In this document: positions 1 through 7,720 of the stretch, piece by piece
How the letters are laid out: the number at the start of each line of letters is the position of its first letter
How positions within the stretch are numbered: the first letter of the stretch is position 1
Program-made: the position numbers and the translations under genes
Assembly: GCA_040512755.1 (NCBI GenBank)
Contig: JBEVEP010000247.1
Coordinates: 1-16,879, forward strand
DNA: 16,879 nucleotides
Direction: 5' to 3'
Origin: JBEVEP01 sp040512755
GTDB taxonomy: Bacteria > Pseudomonadota > Alphaproteobacteria > Rhizobiales > Rhizobiaceae
The notes under the pieces: model-generated
Seen by the model: only the letters and a program-made list of their open reading frames with translations
Told to the model about the DNA's origin: nothing
Database searches by the model: none

Positions 1-1829
1 CCATACTGCTTGGCGCGTATGCCATAGTTGCCACCCGCCACGTCGGCCGCGGTGATGGTGAGGCTTGTTCCATAGTTATTAGCGAGGATGCCGACCCTAT
101 TGGTTCCCGTCACCGTTCCGCTGGCGGTAATGCTCAGTGCGCCGGCGCCATACTGCTTGGCGCGAATGCCAAACCTGCCACCCGTTACATCGGCCGTCTC
201 GATCGTGAGGCCGTCCCCGCTATGGGCGCTGTTATTGGCAAATATGCCATCTAAGGCAGTTCCTGTGACGGTTCCGGTGGTAGTTACGCTTAGTGCGCCG
301 CTGCCTTGGTTGTGAGCCTCTATGCCATAGGTTCCACCCTCCGCGGCGGCCGCGTCGATAGTGAGGCTCGCGCCAGCGGAATCATTGCGGGCAAAGATGC
401 CGGTGCCGGCAGTTCCTGCGACAGTTCCGGTAGCAGTGACGTTCAGCGCCCCGGTACCTTGATTGTGGGCGTTGATGCCCGCAGAGCCGCCCGTCACACC
501 GGCCGCGGTGATGGTCAGGCTGGCGCCAAGGCCATAGTTGCGGGCATCGATGCCATAGTTCGTATTTCCCGTCACCGTCCCGCTGGCGGTAATGCTCAGT
601 GAGCCGGTACCATAGTTCTTGGCGCGAATGCCATTGTCGGCGCCCGTCGCGTCGGCAGCGTTGATCGTGAGGCTAGTGCCAGAGGAGCTGTTGTAGGCGA
701 AGATGCCTTCACGGCTCGTTCCGCTCACCGTCCCGGTAGCCGTGATGCTCAGCGCCCCGGTGCCATAGTTCTGGGCGTTGATGCCCGCCGAGCCGCCCGT
801 CACACCGGCCGCGGTGATGGTCAGGCTGGCGCCAAGGGTATAGTTCCGGGCATCGATGCCATGGTTCGTATTTCCCGTCACCGTTCCGGTGCTGGTGATG
901 CTCAGTGCGCCGGTGCCAAGGTTACGGGCCGTGATACCGTTGGCTCCGCCCTCGACAGCGGCCGTCTCGATGGTGAGATCCCCCGCGTTATAGCGGCTGT
1001 AAGCAAGGATGCCGTCGCCAGCAGTTCCTGTGACGGTTCCGGTAGTGGCGATGCTCAGTTCGCCGCTGCCTCTGCTCACGGCCTGGATGCCCACAACGCC
1101 ACCCACCACAGTTTCCGCGTCGATGGTGACGCCACCGGTGCTGTAGGTTCCGTTTAGCGCATAGATGCCAACGTTCGTATTTCCGGTTACCGTCCCGGTG
1201 GCGGTGATGCTTAGCGCGCCGGTGCCATTGTTGTTGGCGCGAATCCCCATGTAGCCACCTGTCACATCGGCCGCATTGATGGTGAGGTCGGTGCCATCGG
1301 ATGAATTGGTTGCATAAATGCCGGTACCGGTCGTTCCCGTCACTGCCCCGCTTGCAGTGATGCTTAGAGCGCCAGTGCCATTGTTGGTGGCAAGAATGCC
1401 TGTCTGGCCAGCTGTCACATCGGCCGCCTCGATGGTGATGCCGGTGCTGGTGGCTGCGTTGATTACATATATGCCGCTATAGATCTGTCCTTCCACCGTT
1501 CCGCTTGTGGTGATGCTTAGCGCGCCGGTGCCATTGTTGCGGGCGTAAACGCCGGTGTAGAGAGCCGTCACATCGACCGCCTCGATTGTGAGGTCGGTTC
1601 CAGCAGACTTTGTGAATATGCCGGATTGGTTCGTTCCATTCACCGTTCCGGTTGCAGTGACGCTCAGCGCGCCAGCGCCATTGTTGCTGGCGGCAATGCC
1701 TGTGCCGCCACCAGTCACTGCGAACGCATGGATAGTGAGATCAGTGCCAGTGGACGAGTTGGTGGCATAGATGCCGTAATCGTTCGTTCCTGTGACCAGT
1801 CCGCTGGTGGTGATGCTCAATGCGCCGCT
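1..1829 (-). repeat. 12 tandem 150-156 bp coding repeats (about 51 aa each)
   Basis: Twelve direct repeats lie inside the adhesin frame. Unit length varies slightly (about 49-52 residues) without breaking the frame. The most constant part on the plus strand is the ggtgatgctcagcgcgcc-like block, encoding GALSIT on the minus strand, which recurs about every 153 bp. The segment from 471 and the segment from 777 are nearly identical over about 100 bp at an offset of exactly 306 bp, or two units. That indicates duplication or gene conversion of a two-unit block. Repeats near the signal peptide (right side) are more diverged than those near the left edge. Confidence 0.9.
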
Positions 1830-2156
1830 AACGTTAGAAGCGTAGATGCCGGAGTTTGCACCTGTAACTGTCGATGCATTTGCATCGCTGAAGGTAAGGC
1901 CGCCTGCGCCTGAGAGCGAGAACGCATTGCTGGAACTCGTCACGAGGCTAAAGCCATCAGCGGTGGTGACGACGAGCGGGGCGCCGGTCAAGGTCTCGGC
2001 TTGGGTGTTACCAGCGCCTGAGCAGACAAAGGTGCCCGTTGGGTTCTCAACACAGAAGCCATTGGCATAAGCCGGCATACCGGGGACGGTAAATGCGGAC
2101 CCGAAGAGGGCCGTTCCCAACAGAAGCTGGCGGCGCAACCTGGAAAACTTGCTCAA
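1..2156 (-). CDS. Secreted beta-solenoid repeat adhesin, autotransporter-like (partial, C-terminus beyond left edge)
   Basis: Reading the minus strand gives one open frame from a TTG at 2156 to the window edge (718 codons, no stop), so this is the N-terminal part of a larger protein. Residues 1-31 look like a signal peptide: basic RLRRQ, then LLLGTALFGSAF, ending AYA before NG. A short Cys-containing region follows (C at about 34 and 45, with a CSG motif), typical of alphaproteobacterial autotransporter passengers. From about residue 110 there are 12 tandem repeats of about 51 residues. Each has two coils: LSITASGTVTG...GIYA, then LTINAADVTGG...GIRA. Gly, Thr, Ser, Asn and Ala dominate, as expected of a right-handed beta-helix on the cell surface. 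A C-terminal beta-barrel is expected but not visible. GGGGA lies 5 nt before the TTG. An in-frame ATG at 2255 overlaps the stop of the upstream gene (TGATG) and would add 33 residues, but has no visible ribosome binding site. Confidence 0.82.
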   Translation of the reverse strand, partial: MSKFSRLRRQLLLGTALFGSAFTVPGMPAYANGFCVENPTGTFVCSGAGNTQAETLTGAPLVVTTADGFSLVTSSSNAFSLSGAGGLTFSDANASTVTGANSGIYASNVSGALSITTSGLVTGTNDYGIYATNSSTGTDLTIHAFAVTGGGTGIAASNNGAGALSVTATGTVNGTNQSGIFTKSAGTDLTIEAVDVTALYTGVYARNNGTGALSITTSGTVEGQIYSGIYVINAATSTGITIEAADVTAGQTGILATNNGTGALSITASGAVTGTTGTGIYATNSSDGTDLTINAADVTGGYMGIRANNNGTGALSITATGTVTGNTNVGIYALNGTYSTGGVTIDAETVVGGVVGIQAVSRGSGELSIATTGTVTGTAGDGILAYSRYNAGDLTIETAAVEGGANGITARNLGTGALSITSTGTVTGNTNHGIDARNYTLGASLTITAAGVTGGSAGINAQNYGTGALSITATGTVSGTSREGIFAYNSSSGTSLTINAADATGADNGIRAKNYGTGSLSITASGTVTGNTNYGIDARNYGLGASLTITAAGVTGGSAGINAHNQGTGALNVTATGTVAGTAGTGIFARNDSAGASLTIDAAAAEGGTYGIEAHNQGSGALSVTTTGTVTGTALDGIFANNSAHSGDGLTIETADVTGGRFGIRAKQYGAGALSITASGTVTGTNRVGILANNYGTSLTITAADVAGGNYGIRAKQY

Positions 2157-2254
2157 TTTATTCCCCGCATTTTTGAAGTAACGAGTGGTCGTTGAATATT
2201 CCGCCGGATTGGCCGGCGCCTGCCCCGCAAGTCTTTGCCGATCTTGTCGACGCA

Positions 2255-3469
2255 TCAGGCGTGAGCGTCTCCGGTCCGGCCGTCGGCGCTTTTGCGGCCC
2301 TGCGGCTTCGGCTTCCCCCGCGAGGCAGGTGAATGCGGCGCGCTGTCTTCCGTCGATGCAACGGTGATCAGGGTCGCCGCATCCGGCGTGCCCGGGCTTA
2401 CCGCCATCGGGCATTTGAAACCTGGAATGACCGCGACATCGTAAAGCTCGGCCACGGCGCCATCGATGCGCAGCCAGTCGACGCAGGCGCCTTTCTCCAG
2501 ATCGATGACCTGGACCCCGCACCAGGGCTCCGCGTCAGCGTCATTCAGACGCTGATCGAGCGCCAGTCCCTCAAACCGTTTGTAGCGCGGCTTGGACAGG
2601 CCGACGAAGGCGAACTTGCCCCTGAAGGCCAGACCGCGCAGGAAGCCGGGGCAAAAGACGCGTGGCTCGAAACTGCCCTTGGCATACCGCTTGCCGCCAT
2701 CCGGCAGCTTCACGACGCCGAGCTCTCCGGTGCCGGAATTCAGAACCCACAACTCGCCCATGTGCATCCGCGGTGAATGCGGCATCGAAAGACCGGTGCA
2801 AACGACCCTACCGGTCTCGACTTCGATGACGATGCCGCCATCGGCGCGGCGGTCACGCCAGCCGTCGATCACATCCGAACGGCTAACCGCCGTGACATAG
2901 GCAGGCCGGCCTTCGTCCATGGCCAGGCCGTTGAGATGGCATTTGTCGCCATCGAGCAATCCGGAAATGAAGGACGGCTTCCAGACCATCTCGAAACTGT
3001 GACGCGATGAGACCGTTGCCAGACAGTTGTACCGGGTGTTCACAAAGATTGGCCGGCCTTCCCGATCAATCCCGACATCATGGGCGTCGAGATCTCCGGT
3101 CAGATGCGTGTTTCGCGGCACGTAACAGGCATCGAAAGTGTCGTTGATGCGCTCATGCGGCTCCAGAACATTCTCATACCGGACAATCTGGGCTCCGCTT
3201 GCCAACACCAATCGATTGGAGTTCTCGACGCCAAGCCCCATCGGCTTTGGAACCGCCGATTGGTGCAGATGGAGCCCGCCTTCAGGCTTGCGCCCCAAAA
3301 AATAAAGAAAACTCGACTGGTAAGACGTGAAGGCAAGCGAGACATCAAGCCTTGCCAGCCGCGCTTGAAGGCCATTGGAAAGAGAATACTCCACTTTCGA
3401 AGACTGCGACGCCGTTTCACCGGAGGGCTTCAAAGCGACCGCCGGTTCCTTTGAAACACTATTGCTCAC
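2255..3469 (-). CDS. TIGR03032 / DUF4915 family protein
   Basis: I recognise this as the TIGR03032 (DUF4915) family, which is beta-propeller-like and has no established biochemical role. Visible hallmarks are FLYFLG near the N-terminus, DLDAHDVG, FVNTRYNCL, FISGLL, CHLNGLAM, DGWRDRRADGG, GLSMPHSPRMH, LWVLNSGTGELG and a terminal AELYDVAVIPG block. After that block comes a 45-residue low-complexity tail rich in Ser, Pro and Lys. I chose GTG at 3469 because AAGGGGG lies 9 nt upstream. A GTG at 3553 (432 aa) is possible but has no ribosome binding site, and the extra residues show no family motif. Its TGA lies 98 bp before the adhesin's TTG start and overlaps an alternative adhesin ATG by one base, so the two genes are probably one transcript. 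There is no signal peptide, so a cytoplasmic partner of the adhesin is an inference only. Confidence 0.82.
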   Translation of the reverse strand: MSNSVSKEPAVALKPSGETASQSSKVEYSLSNGLQARLARLDVSLAFTSYQSSFLYFLGRKPEGGLHLHQSAVPKPMGLGVENSNRLVLASGAQIVRYENVLEPHERINDTFDACYVPRNTHLTGDLDAHDVGIDREGRPIFVNTRYNCLATVSSRHSFEMVWKPSFISGLLDGDKCHLNGLAMDEGRPAYVTAVSRSDVIDGWRDRRADGGIVIEVETGRVVCTGLSMPHSPRMHMGELWVLNSGTGELGVVKLPDGGKRYAKGSFEPRVFCPGFLRGLAFRGKFAFVGLSKPRYKRFEGLALDQRLNDADAEPWCGVQVIDLEKGACVDWLRIDGAVAELYDVAVIPGFKCPMAVSPGTPDAATLITVASTEDSAPHSPASRGKPKPQGRKSADGRTGDAHA

Positions 3470-3771
3470 TATTACCGACCCCCTTGAACCTATGACTGTC
3501 GGACGCCCCAATAGTGAACGCGCCCTCAAGCTGACCGCAAACCGGCCGGGCACGTCCGGATGCGGGCCGCAGATGTCCTCTGCCTGATGGTAAATGAGTT
3601 AGAGAGTCGAATACTGTGCGTAGCGCGCATTTGTATTGTTCACATGCGCAAATTCTCGACCGGGATCGGACAGTTAAAGGCTTGTTGCAGAAGTAGATTG
3701 GGCTGGAAAATTGCTATAGCCTGACGATAGGCCATGTGTGCAGCGCCGACTCTTCCGTATTGAGGTATTCT
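3470..3771. promoter_or_regulatory. Divergent intergenic control region
   Basis: This 302 bp stretch separates the minus-strand TIGR03032-adhesin unit from the plus-strand cyclase and must hold promoters for both. I see no confident -35/-10 pair. It contains the GCGCAT dyad listed separately and a ribosome binding site (GAGG, 6 nt before ATG 3772) for the cyclase. Longer alternative starts (GTG 3553 minus, GTG 3736 plus) would shorten it to about 180 bp. No convincing small gene is present. Confidence 0.5.
3625..3649. promoter_or_regulatory. Inverted repeat GCGCAT-N13-ATGCGC, possible operator
   Basis: GCGCAT at 3625-3630 and its exact inverse ATGCGC at 3644-3649 are separated by 13 AT-rich bases. 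Two half-sites about 19 bp centre to centre, within a divergent promoter region, are what a dimeric regulator would bind. No regulator is encoded in the window, so the link is only positional. Confidence 0.3.
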
Positions 3772-6700
3772 ATGCCGGAAATGAGTTTGCTTGAGGCGCG
3801 GCTGATCGAGAGTTTCGCGCCCCCGCCCTTAAGACTTTATCAGAGCGCCCCGGACATGGTCTCAGACCGCGACCTGGGGCTGCTTTGGCTCGATATCGCA
3901 GGTTTTACGCGCATCACCGGTCATTTTCTCGAGCAAGGCCCGGCCGGCATCGAAGATCTGGCGAGCTTGCTCGACCGGCATTTTGACGGCCTCATCAACA
4001 CGATCATCGCCCATGGCGGCGAACCGCTGATGTTTGCAGGTGACGGCCTTCTCGCAGGCTGGCCCTGCGCAGCCTCCGCGCCCTCCGAGGCCCTCTTGCG
4101 GGCGGCTGCTTGCGGACTGACGATTCTTGAGTCGCCAGGTGCTGCGCTGCCTGCGGGTGAGACAATCCAACTTCACGCCGTGCTCGCCTTCGGGCCGTGC
4201 CGAACCGTCGAGATCGGAACCAGGGACGCCCGGCTCCATGTGACAATCGGCGGAGGCCTCGCAGACCTGCAAACGACGAATAGTGGGCGGATCACCGGAC
4301 GATTGGTCGTCTCTACGGGAGCGCGCTCGGCCCTGGGCGACTCGGCAGAAGTGCAAGCGGCCGGACCCGATCTGACAGTTCTCACTTCCTTCCGGACCGC
4401 GCTCGAGCCTGCGCCGCTGACCATTCCTCCTTTGGCGGCGGAGACGCGTAACCAGCTGTCGGCGCATGTGCCAATACCTGTTGCGAGCAGGCTCGATCGC
4501 CGCCTGCTCGATTGGACGGCAGAGTTGCGTCGGGTGACGGTTGCGTTTGTCGCGCTGCCCGGCCTTGACCACGCATCGCCGGACGTCCTGCCTCGTCTCG
4601 AGGCGGCTGTAGCGGCGATCGCTCCGAAGGTGCATGAGCAGGATGGTTTTATCCAGCAGCTTCGGGTGGATGAGAGCGGCGCCAATCTGGTTATCGTCTT
4701 CGGAATACCGCCCGTCGCGCACCCGGATGATCCGGCGCGCGCGGTCCGCTGCGTCATTGACTCAAGGGATGCACTTCGCGGCATCGGCCAGCGGAGCAGC
4801 ATCGGTGTCGCGACAGGCACGGCTTTCTGCGGACTGATCGGCAACGATACGTTTCGCGCCTGGACCACCTATGGCGAGCCCGTCAACCTGGCTGCCCGGC
4901 TCAAAGGTTTGCAGCAGGGCGCCATCCAATGCGATGAAGCGACGGTTCGCGCCGCGCGAAACAATGTCTCCTTCGTCCCGGTCGGGCGAAGTCAGGTCCG
5001 GGGAATGGGCCTCAATGTGCCGGTCTGGACACCGCGGCGGCAGGACCGTGTGGAGATCGGCGATGCCATGTATGGGCGGGAGCGCGAGCTGTCGCTGATA
5101 CTGGATGCCCTCAACGCATCAGCCCGCGCGGGAACCTCCCAGCTCATTTTTATCGAAGCCGAATCCGGCATGGGCAAATCCCGCCTGTTGACCGAACTGC
5201 ACCAACGTGCCTCGGCTGCAGGAAACTCTGCATTCAGCGGCAGCGCAGACCGGATCGAACGGCGCATTCCGTTTCGCGGGTGGCGGGACGTCTTCTCCCA
5301 ATTGCTGGGTCTTGATCTCAAACAGCCGGGGCAGGAGCGGCGCGCGTCGGCGCTGAACGCGCTCGGGCCGGAGCTCGCGGCGCAGGCGGCCCTTCTCAAC
5401 GTCGTGCTTCAACTCGACTTTCCGTCCTCTGCCGAGGTTGAGGCGCTGACGCCGCAACAGCGGCTGGAGATGCGGCTTGCCCTGTTGCTGTCACTACTGC
5501 GCCGAGCGGCTTCGATCCGTTCGCTGCTGGTTATGATCGACGACGCCCAATGGCTCGACGAAGAAAGTTGGGCGCTGGCAGCCACCGCCATACGCGAAGT
5601 GCCAGGTCTCTGCCTTGTGATGGCGATGCAGCCACGGCCGGATGACAGCCGGCTCAAGCAGCTCGAGCGCGACGGCGCGCTGCGGTTACGGCTCGACGGA
5701 CTTTCAGACGAAGAGCAGGATCAGCTTGCGCTCTCGCAGCTCGGCGCGGACAGCATTGCACCGGACCTTGCTGACCTGTTGCGGGATCGAACGCGCGGCC
5801 ACCCCTTTTTCTGCCTCGAACTCGTCCGTTCGCTCCGCGACGAAGGCTTGATAGAAGTAGCGAACGGCGCGTGTCACATCTCACAGCCTGCAGCCGGAGA
5901 ACGCTTGCCCCTGCCGGATTCGGTCCACGCCGCAGTGACGCGTCGCATCGATCGACTCGACCTCGAAAGCCAGGTGACATTGAAAGTCGCAAGCGCTGCC
6001 GGCCTTCGTTTTCCGACTGCGCTTGTCGTTGAGGTCCACCCCACCGCCAAGGCCGAGCTGGCCACAGTGGGCCAGCATTTGTCGATACACCAGCGGGAAG
6101 GAATGCTTCAGCCGGAGCACGTCGACGAACTGGACGGTTACGCGTTCTGTCACGGGATCATGCGCGATGTCGCGTACGAGCTTATGCTCTTTGGTCAACG
6201 CCGGCAGTTGCATCGCGCGATCGCGAATTGGTACGAGGAGCAGAACGGGTCCGACCTTTCGCGCGTCTATGCGTTGCTGGCGCATCACATGGAAGCTGCC
6301 GGTGAGCCGGCGCGAGCCGCCCACTATCTCCGGCTGGAGGCCGAGCGCGTTTTTAGTCTCGGCTTTGTCCGCCAGTCCCTCGCCATCGGCTTGCACGGCG
6401 CAGCCCTTCTCGGTTTCGATCCGCCGCCCGACAGCGCCGGCGTGCAGAAAGCAATCGGACAAGAGATGGAGCGAATTACTGCGCTCCTGGGGGACCGGCT
6501 GCCAGCCGACCTCGTCGACCTTCCGCCATTGCAGAATGAGCAGGCGGCAAGCCTTATCCCGCTGCTGCTCAGCATCGCGCCCTATGCCTACCAGAGCCAG
6601 CAGCCCGAACTGTTCGCCCTTCTTGGCGCAACATGCCTGCGTCTGACACTCGCGCACGGCCAGGCGCCTTTTACGCCCGATGTCTATGCGATGTATTCGA

Positions 6701-7707
6701 TCGTCTACGCCTCCATGTCTGGAGACCGGCCAGGCGGAGCTGAGTGGAGCAATCTGAGCCTGCAGCTGCAGCCGGGCGAGACTGGCGATAGCTTTGCCCG
6801 CTGCGCCTTCATCAATGTGTGGTTTCACAATCACTGGTACGGCACGCTCGATGAAGGAATGGCCCGCGCGAAAGCCGGAGCCGATGCGGGGCTTTCGGGT
6901 GGAGAAATTCCTTTCGGATGCTTCAATCTCAGCGCCTATGTCGTGCTGTTGGCGTCGGCCGGCCGTCCCATCGAGGAAATCATCTCGACAAGCGAGGCCC
7001 ATTTTTTGCGCAATAGCGGCCGGGTCCGCAACGCATCCTTCACACTCATGCTCGAAAAGCAGTCGGCGCTTGCTCTGGCCGGCAAAACACAAGCCTTCGA
7101 TTCGCTATCCGACGCGACGGTCGACGAGGAAGCGGAGATCAACGAGATGCTCGAAGCGCGTTTCAGCAATCAGGTCGGGTGTTACTACACCGCGAAGCTG
7201 CGTCTTGCCGCTCTGGGGGGCGATTGGCGCGGAGCGCTCACCTGGGCCGAACAGGCGCGAGCGCTGCTTCCCTTCTTCGCCGGACAACCTGCCGAAGTCG
7301 TGCTCGTGCATTACCAGGGCGCGGCAGCACTCTCCCTGGCAGCTTTTGAACAGCCGGATGATATCGAGGCACTGCGCTCCGAAGGCTGGGATTGCGCCGA
7401 GCAACTGCGCAGCTGGGAAGCGTTGAACGAGCCTTGGATCGGTCCAAAGGCCGACATTCTCGAAGGGTTGCTGGAAGCAGCAGCTGGCCATCATGACAAA
7501 GCGCACACGCTATTGCTTTCGGCGTCGCAGCGGGCGGCTGACACCAACCATCTGGAAGACAGGGCGTTTGCGCTGGAATGTCTTACCCGGGTTCAGCGCG
7601 CGGCAGGTGAAAGCCCAGCCGCACTGCGGGAGGCGCTCGACGCCTACGCGCAATGGGGCGCCGAAGGCACGCGCGCACGCCTCGCCAGCGAATTCGGCAC
7701 GAATTAG
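3772..7707 (+). CDS. Soluble-adenylyl-cyclase-like protein: two class III cyclase domains, ATPase and TPR region
   Basis: Predicted to make cAMP from ATP in the cytoplasm under control of its own ATPase/TPR sensor region. Domain order matches eukaryotic soluble adenylyl cyclase (sAC). C1 is about residues 35-220, with both metal-binding aspartates (D41 in LDIAGFT, D91 in FAGDG). C2 is about 250-410, where the metal Asp is replaced (A261 in VAFVALPG) but the transition-state pair N372/R376 (VNLAAR) and T365 are kept. So one heterodimer-like active site is expected. An AAA_16/NACHT-like ATPase follows from about 425, with a relaxed Walker A (AESGMGKS, K469) and Walker B (VMIDDAQWLD, D590/D591). 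The rest, about 830-1311, is helical TPR-like sequence. ATG 3772 is preceded by GAGG at 6 nt; GTG 3736 would add 12 residues. By alignment from memory, the sAC bicarbonate residues K95 and R176 correspond to M87 and a Gln, and adenine-contacting K334 to Q296. The gene converges on the KAS III-like gene with 13 bp between stops. Confidence 0.88.
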   Translation: MPEMSLLEARLIESFAPPPLRLYQSAPDMVSDRDLGLLWLDIAGFTRITGHFLEQGPAGIEDLASLLDRHFDGLINTIIAHGGEPLMFAGDGLLAGWPCAASAPSEALLRAAACGLTILESPGAALPAGETIQLHAVLAFGPCRTVEIGTRDARLHVTIGGGLADLQTTNSGRITGRLVVSTGARSALGDSAEVQAAGPDLTVLTSFRTALEPAPLTIPPLAAETRNQLSAHVPIPVASRLDRRLLDWTAELRRVTVAFVALPGLDHASPDVLPRLEAAVAAIAPKVHEQDGFIQQLRVDESGANLVIVFGIPPVAHPDDPARAVRCVIDSRDALRGIGQRSSIGVATGTAFCGLIGNDTFRAWTTYGEPVNLAARLKGLQQGAIQCDEATVRAARNNVSFVPVGRSQVRGMGLNVPVWTPRRQDRVEIGDAMYGRERELSLILDALNASARAGTSQLIFIEAESGMGKSRLLTELHQRASAAGNSAFSGSADRIERRIPFRGWRDVFSQLLGLDLKQPGQERRASALNALGPELAAQAALLNVVLQLDFPSSAEVEALTPQQRLEMRLALLLSLLRRAASIRSLLVMIDDAQWLDEESWALAATAIREVPGLCLVMAMQPRPDDSRLKQLERDGALRLRLDGLSDEEQDQLALSQLGADSIAPDLADLLRDRTRGHPFFCLELVRSLRDEGLIEVANGACHISQPAAGERLPLPDSVHAAVTRRIDRLDLESQVTLKVASAAGLRFPTALVVEVHPTAKAELATVGQHLSIHQREGMLQPEHVDELDGYAFCHGIMRDVAYELMLFGQRRQLHRAIANWYEEQNGSDLSRVYALLAHHMEAAGEPARAAHYLRLEAERVFSLGFVRQSLAIGLHGAALLGFDPPPDSAGVQKAIGQEMERITALLGDRLPADLVDLPPLQNEQAASLIPLLLSIAPYAYQSQQPELFALLGATCLRLTLAHGQAPFTPDVYAMYSIVYASMSGDRPGGAEWSNLSLQLQPGETGDSFARCAFINVWFHNHWYGTLDEGMARAKAGADAGLSGGEIPFGCFNLSAYVVLLASAGRPIEEIISTSEAHFLRNSGRVRNASFTLMLEKQSALALAGKTQAFDSLSDATVDEEAEINEMLEARFSNQVGCYYTAKLRLAALGGDWRGALTWAEQARALLPFFAGQPAEVVLVHYQGAAALSLAAFEQPDDIEALRSEGWDCAEQLRSWEALNEPWIGPKADILEGLLEAAAGHHDKAHTLLLSASQRAADTNHLEDRAFALECLTRVQRAAGESPAALREALDAYAQWGAEGTRARLASEFGTN

Positions 7708-7720
7708 CCCGGTGGCGAGT

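Noticed and set aside
1..1829. Regularly spaced repeats as a possible CRISPR array
   Set aside because: The period is about 153 bp, repeats and spacers are both conserved at protein level, and the minus frame is open throughout, so this is a coding repeat.
1..2070. Several plus-strand frames of 60-98 codons across the repeat region
   Set aside because: They are shadows of the minus-strand repeat gene, share its period, and lack ribosome binding sites.
3682..3720. TTGCAG ... CTATAG as a promoter for the cyclase
   Set aside because: The spacer is well over 20 bp, outside the normal 16-19 bp range, and no better pairing was found.
5881..7092. A 403-codon minus-strand frame
   Set aside because: It is antisense to the cyclase C-terminal region and shows no recognisable motif.
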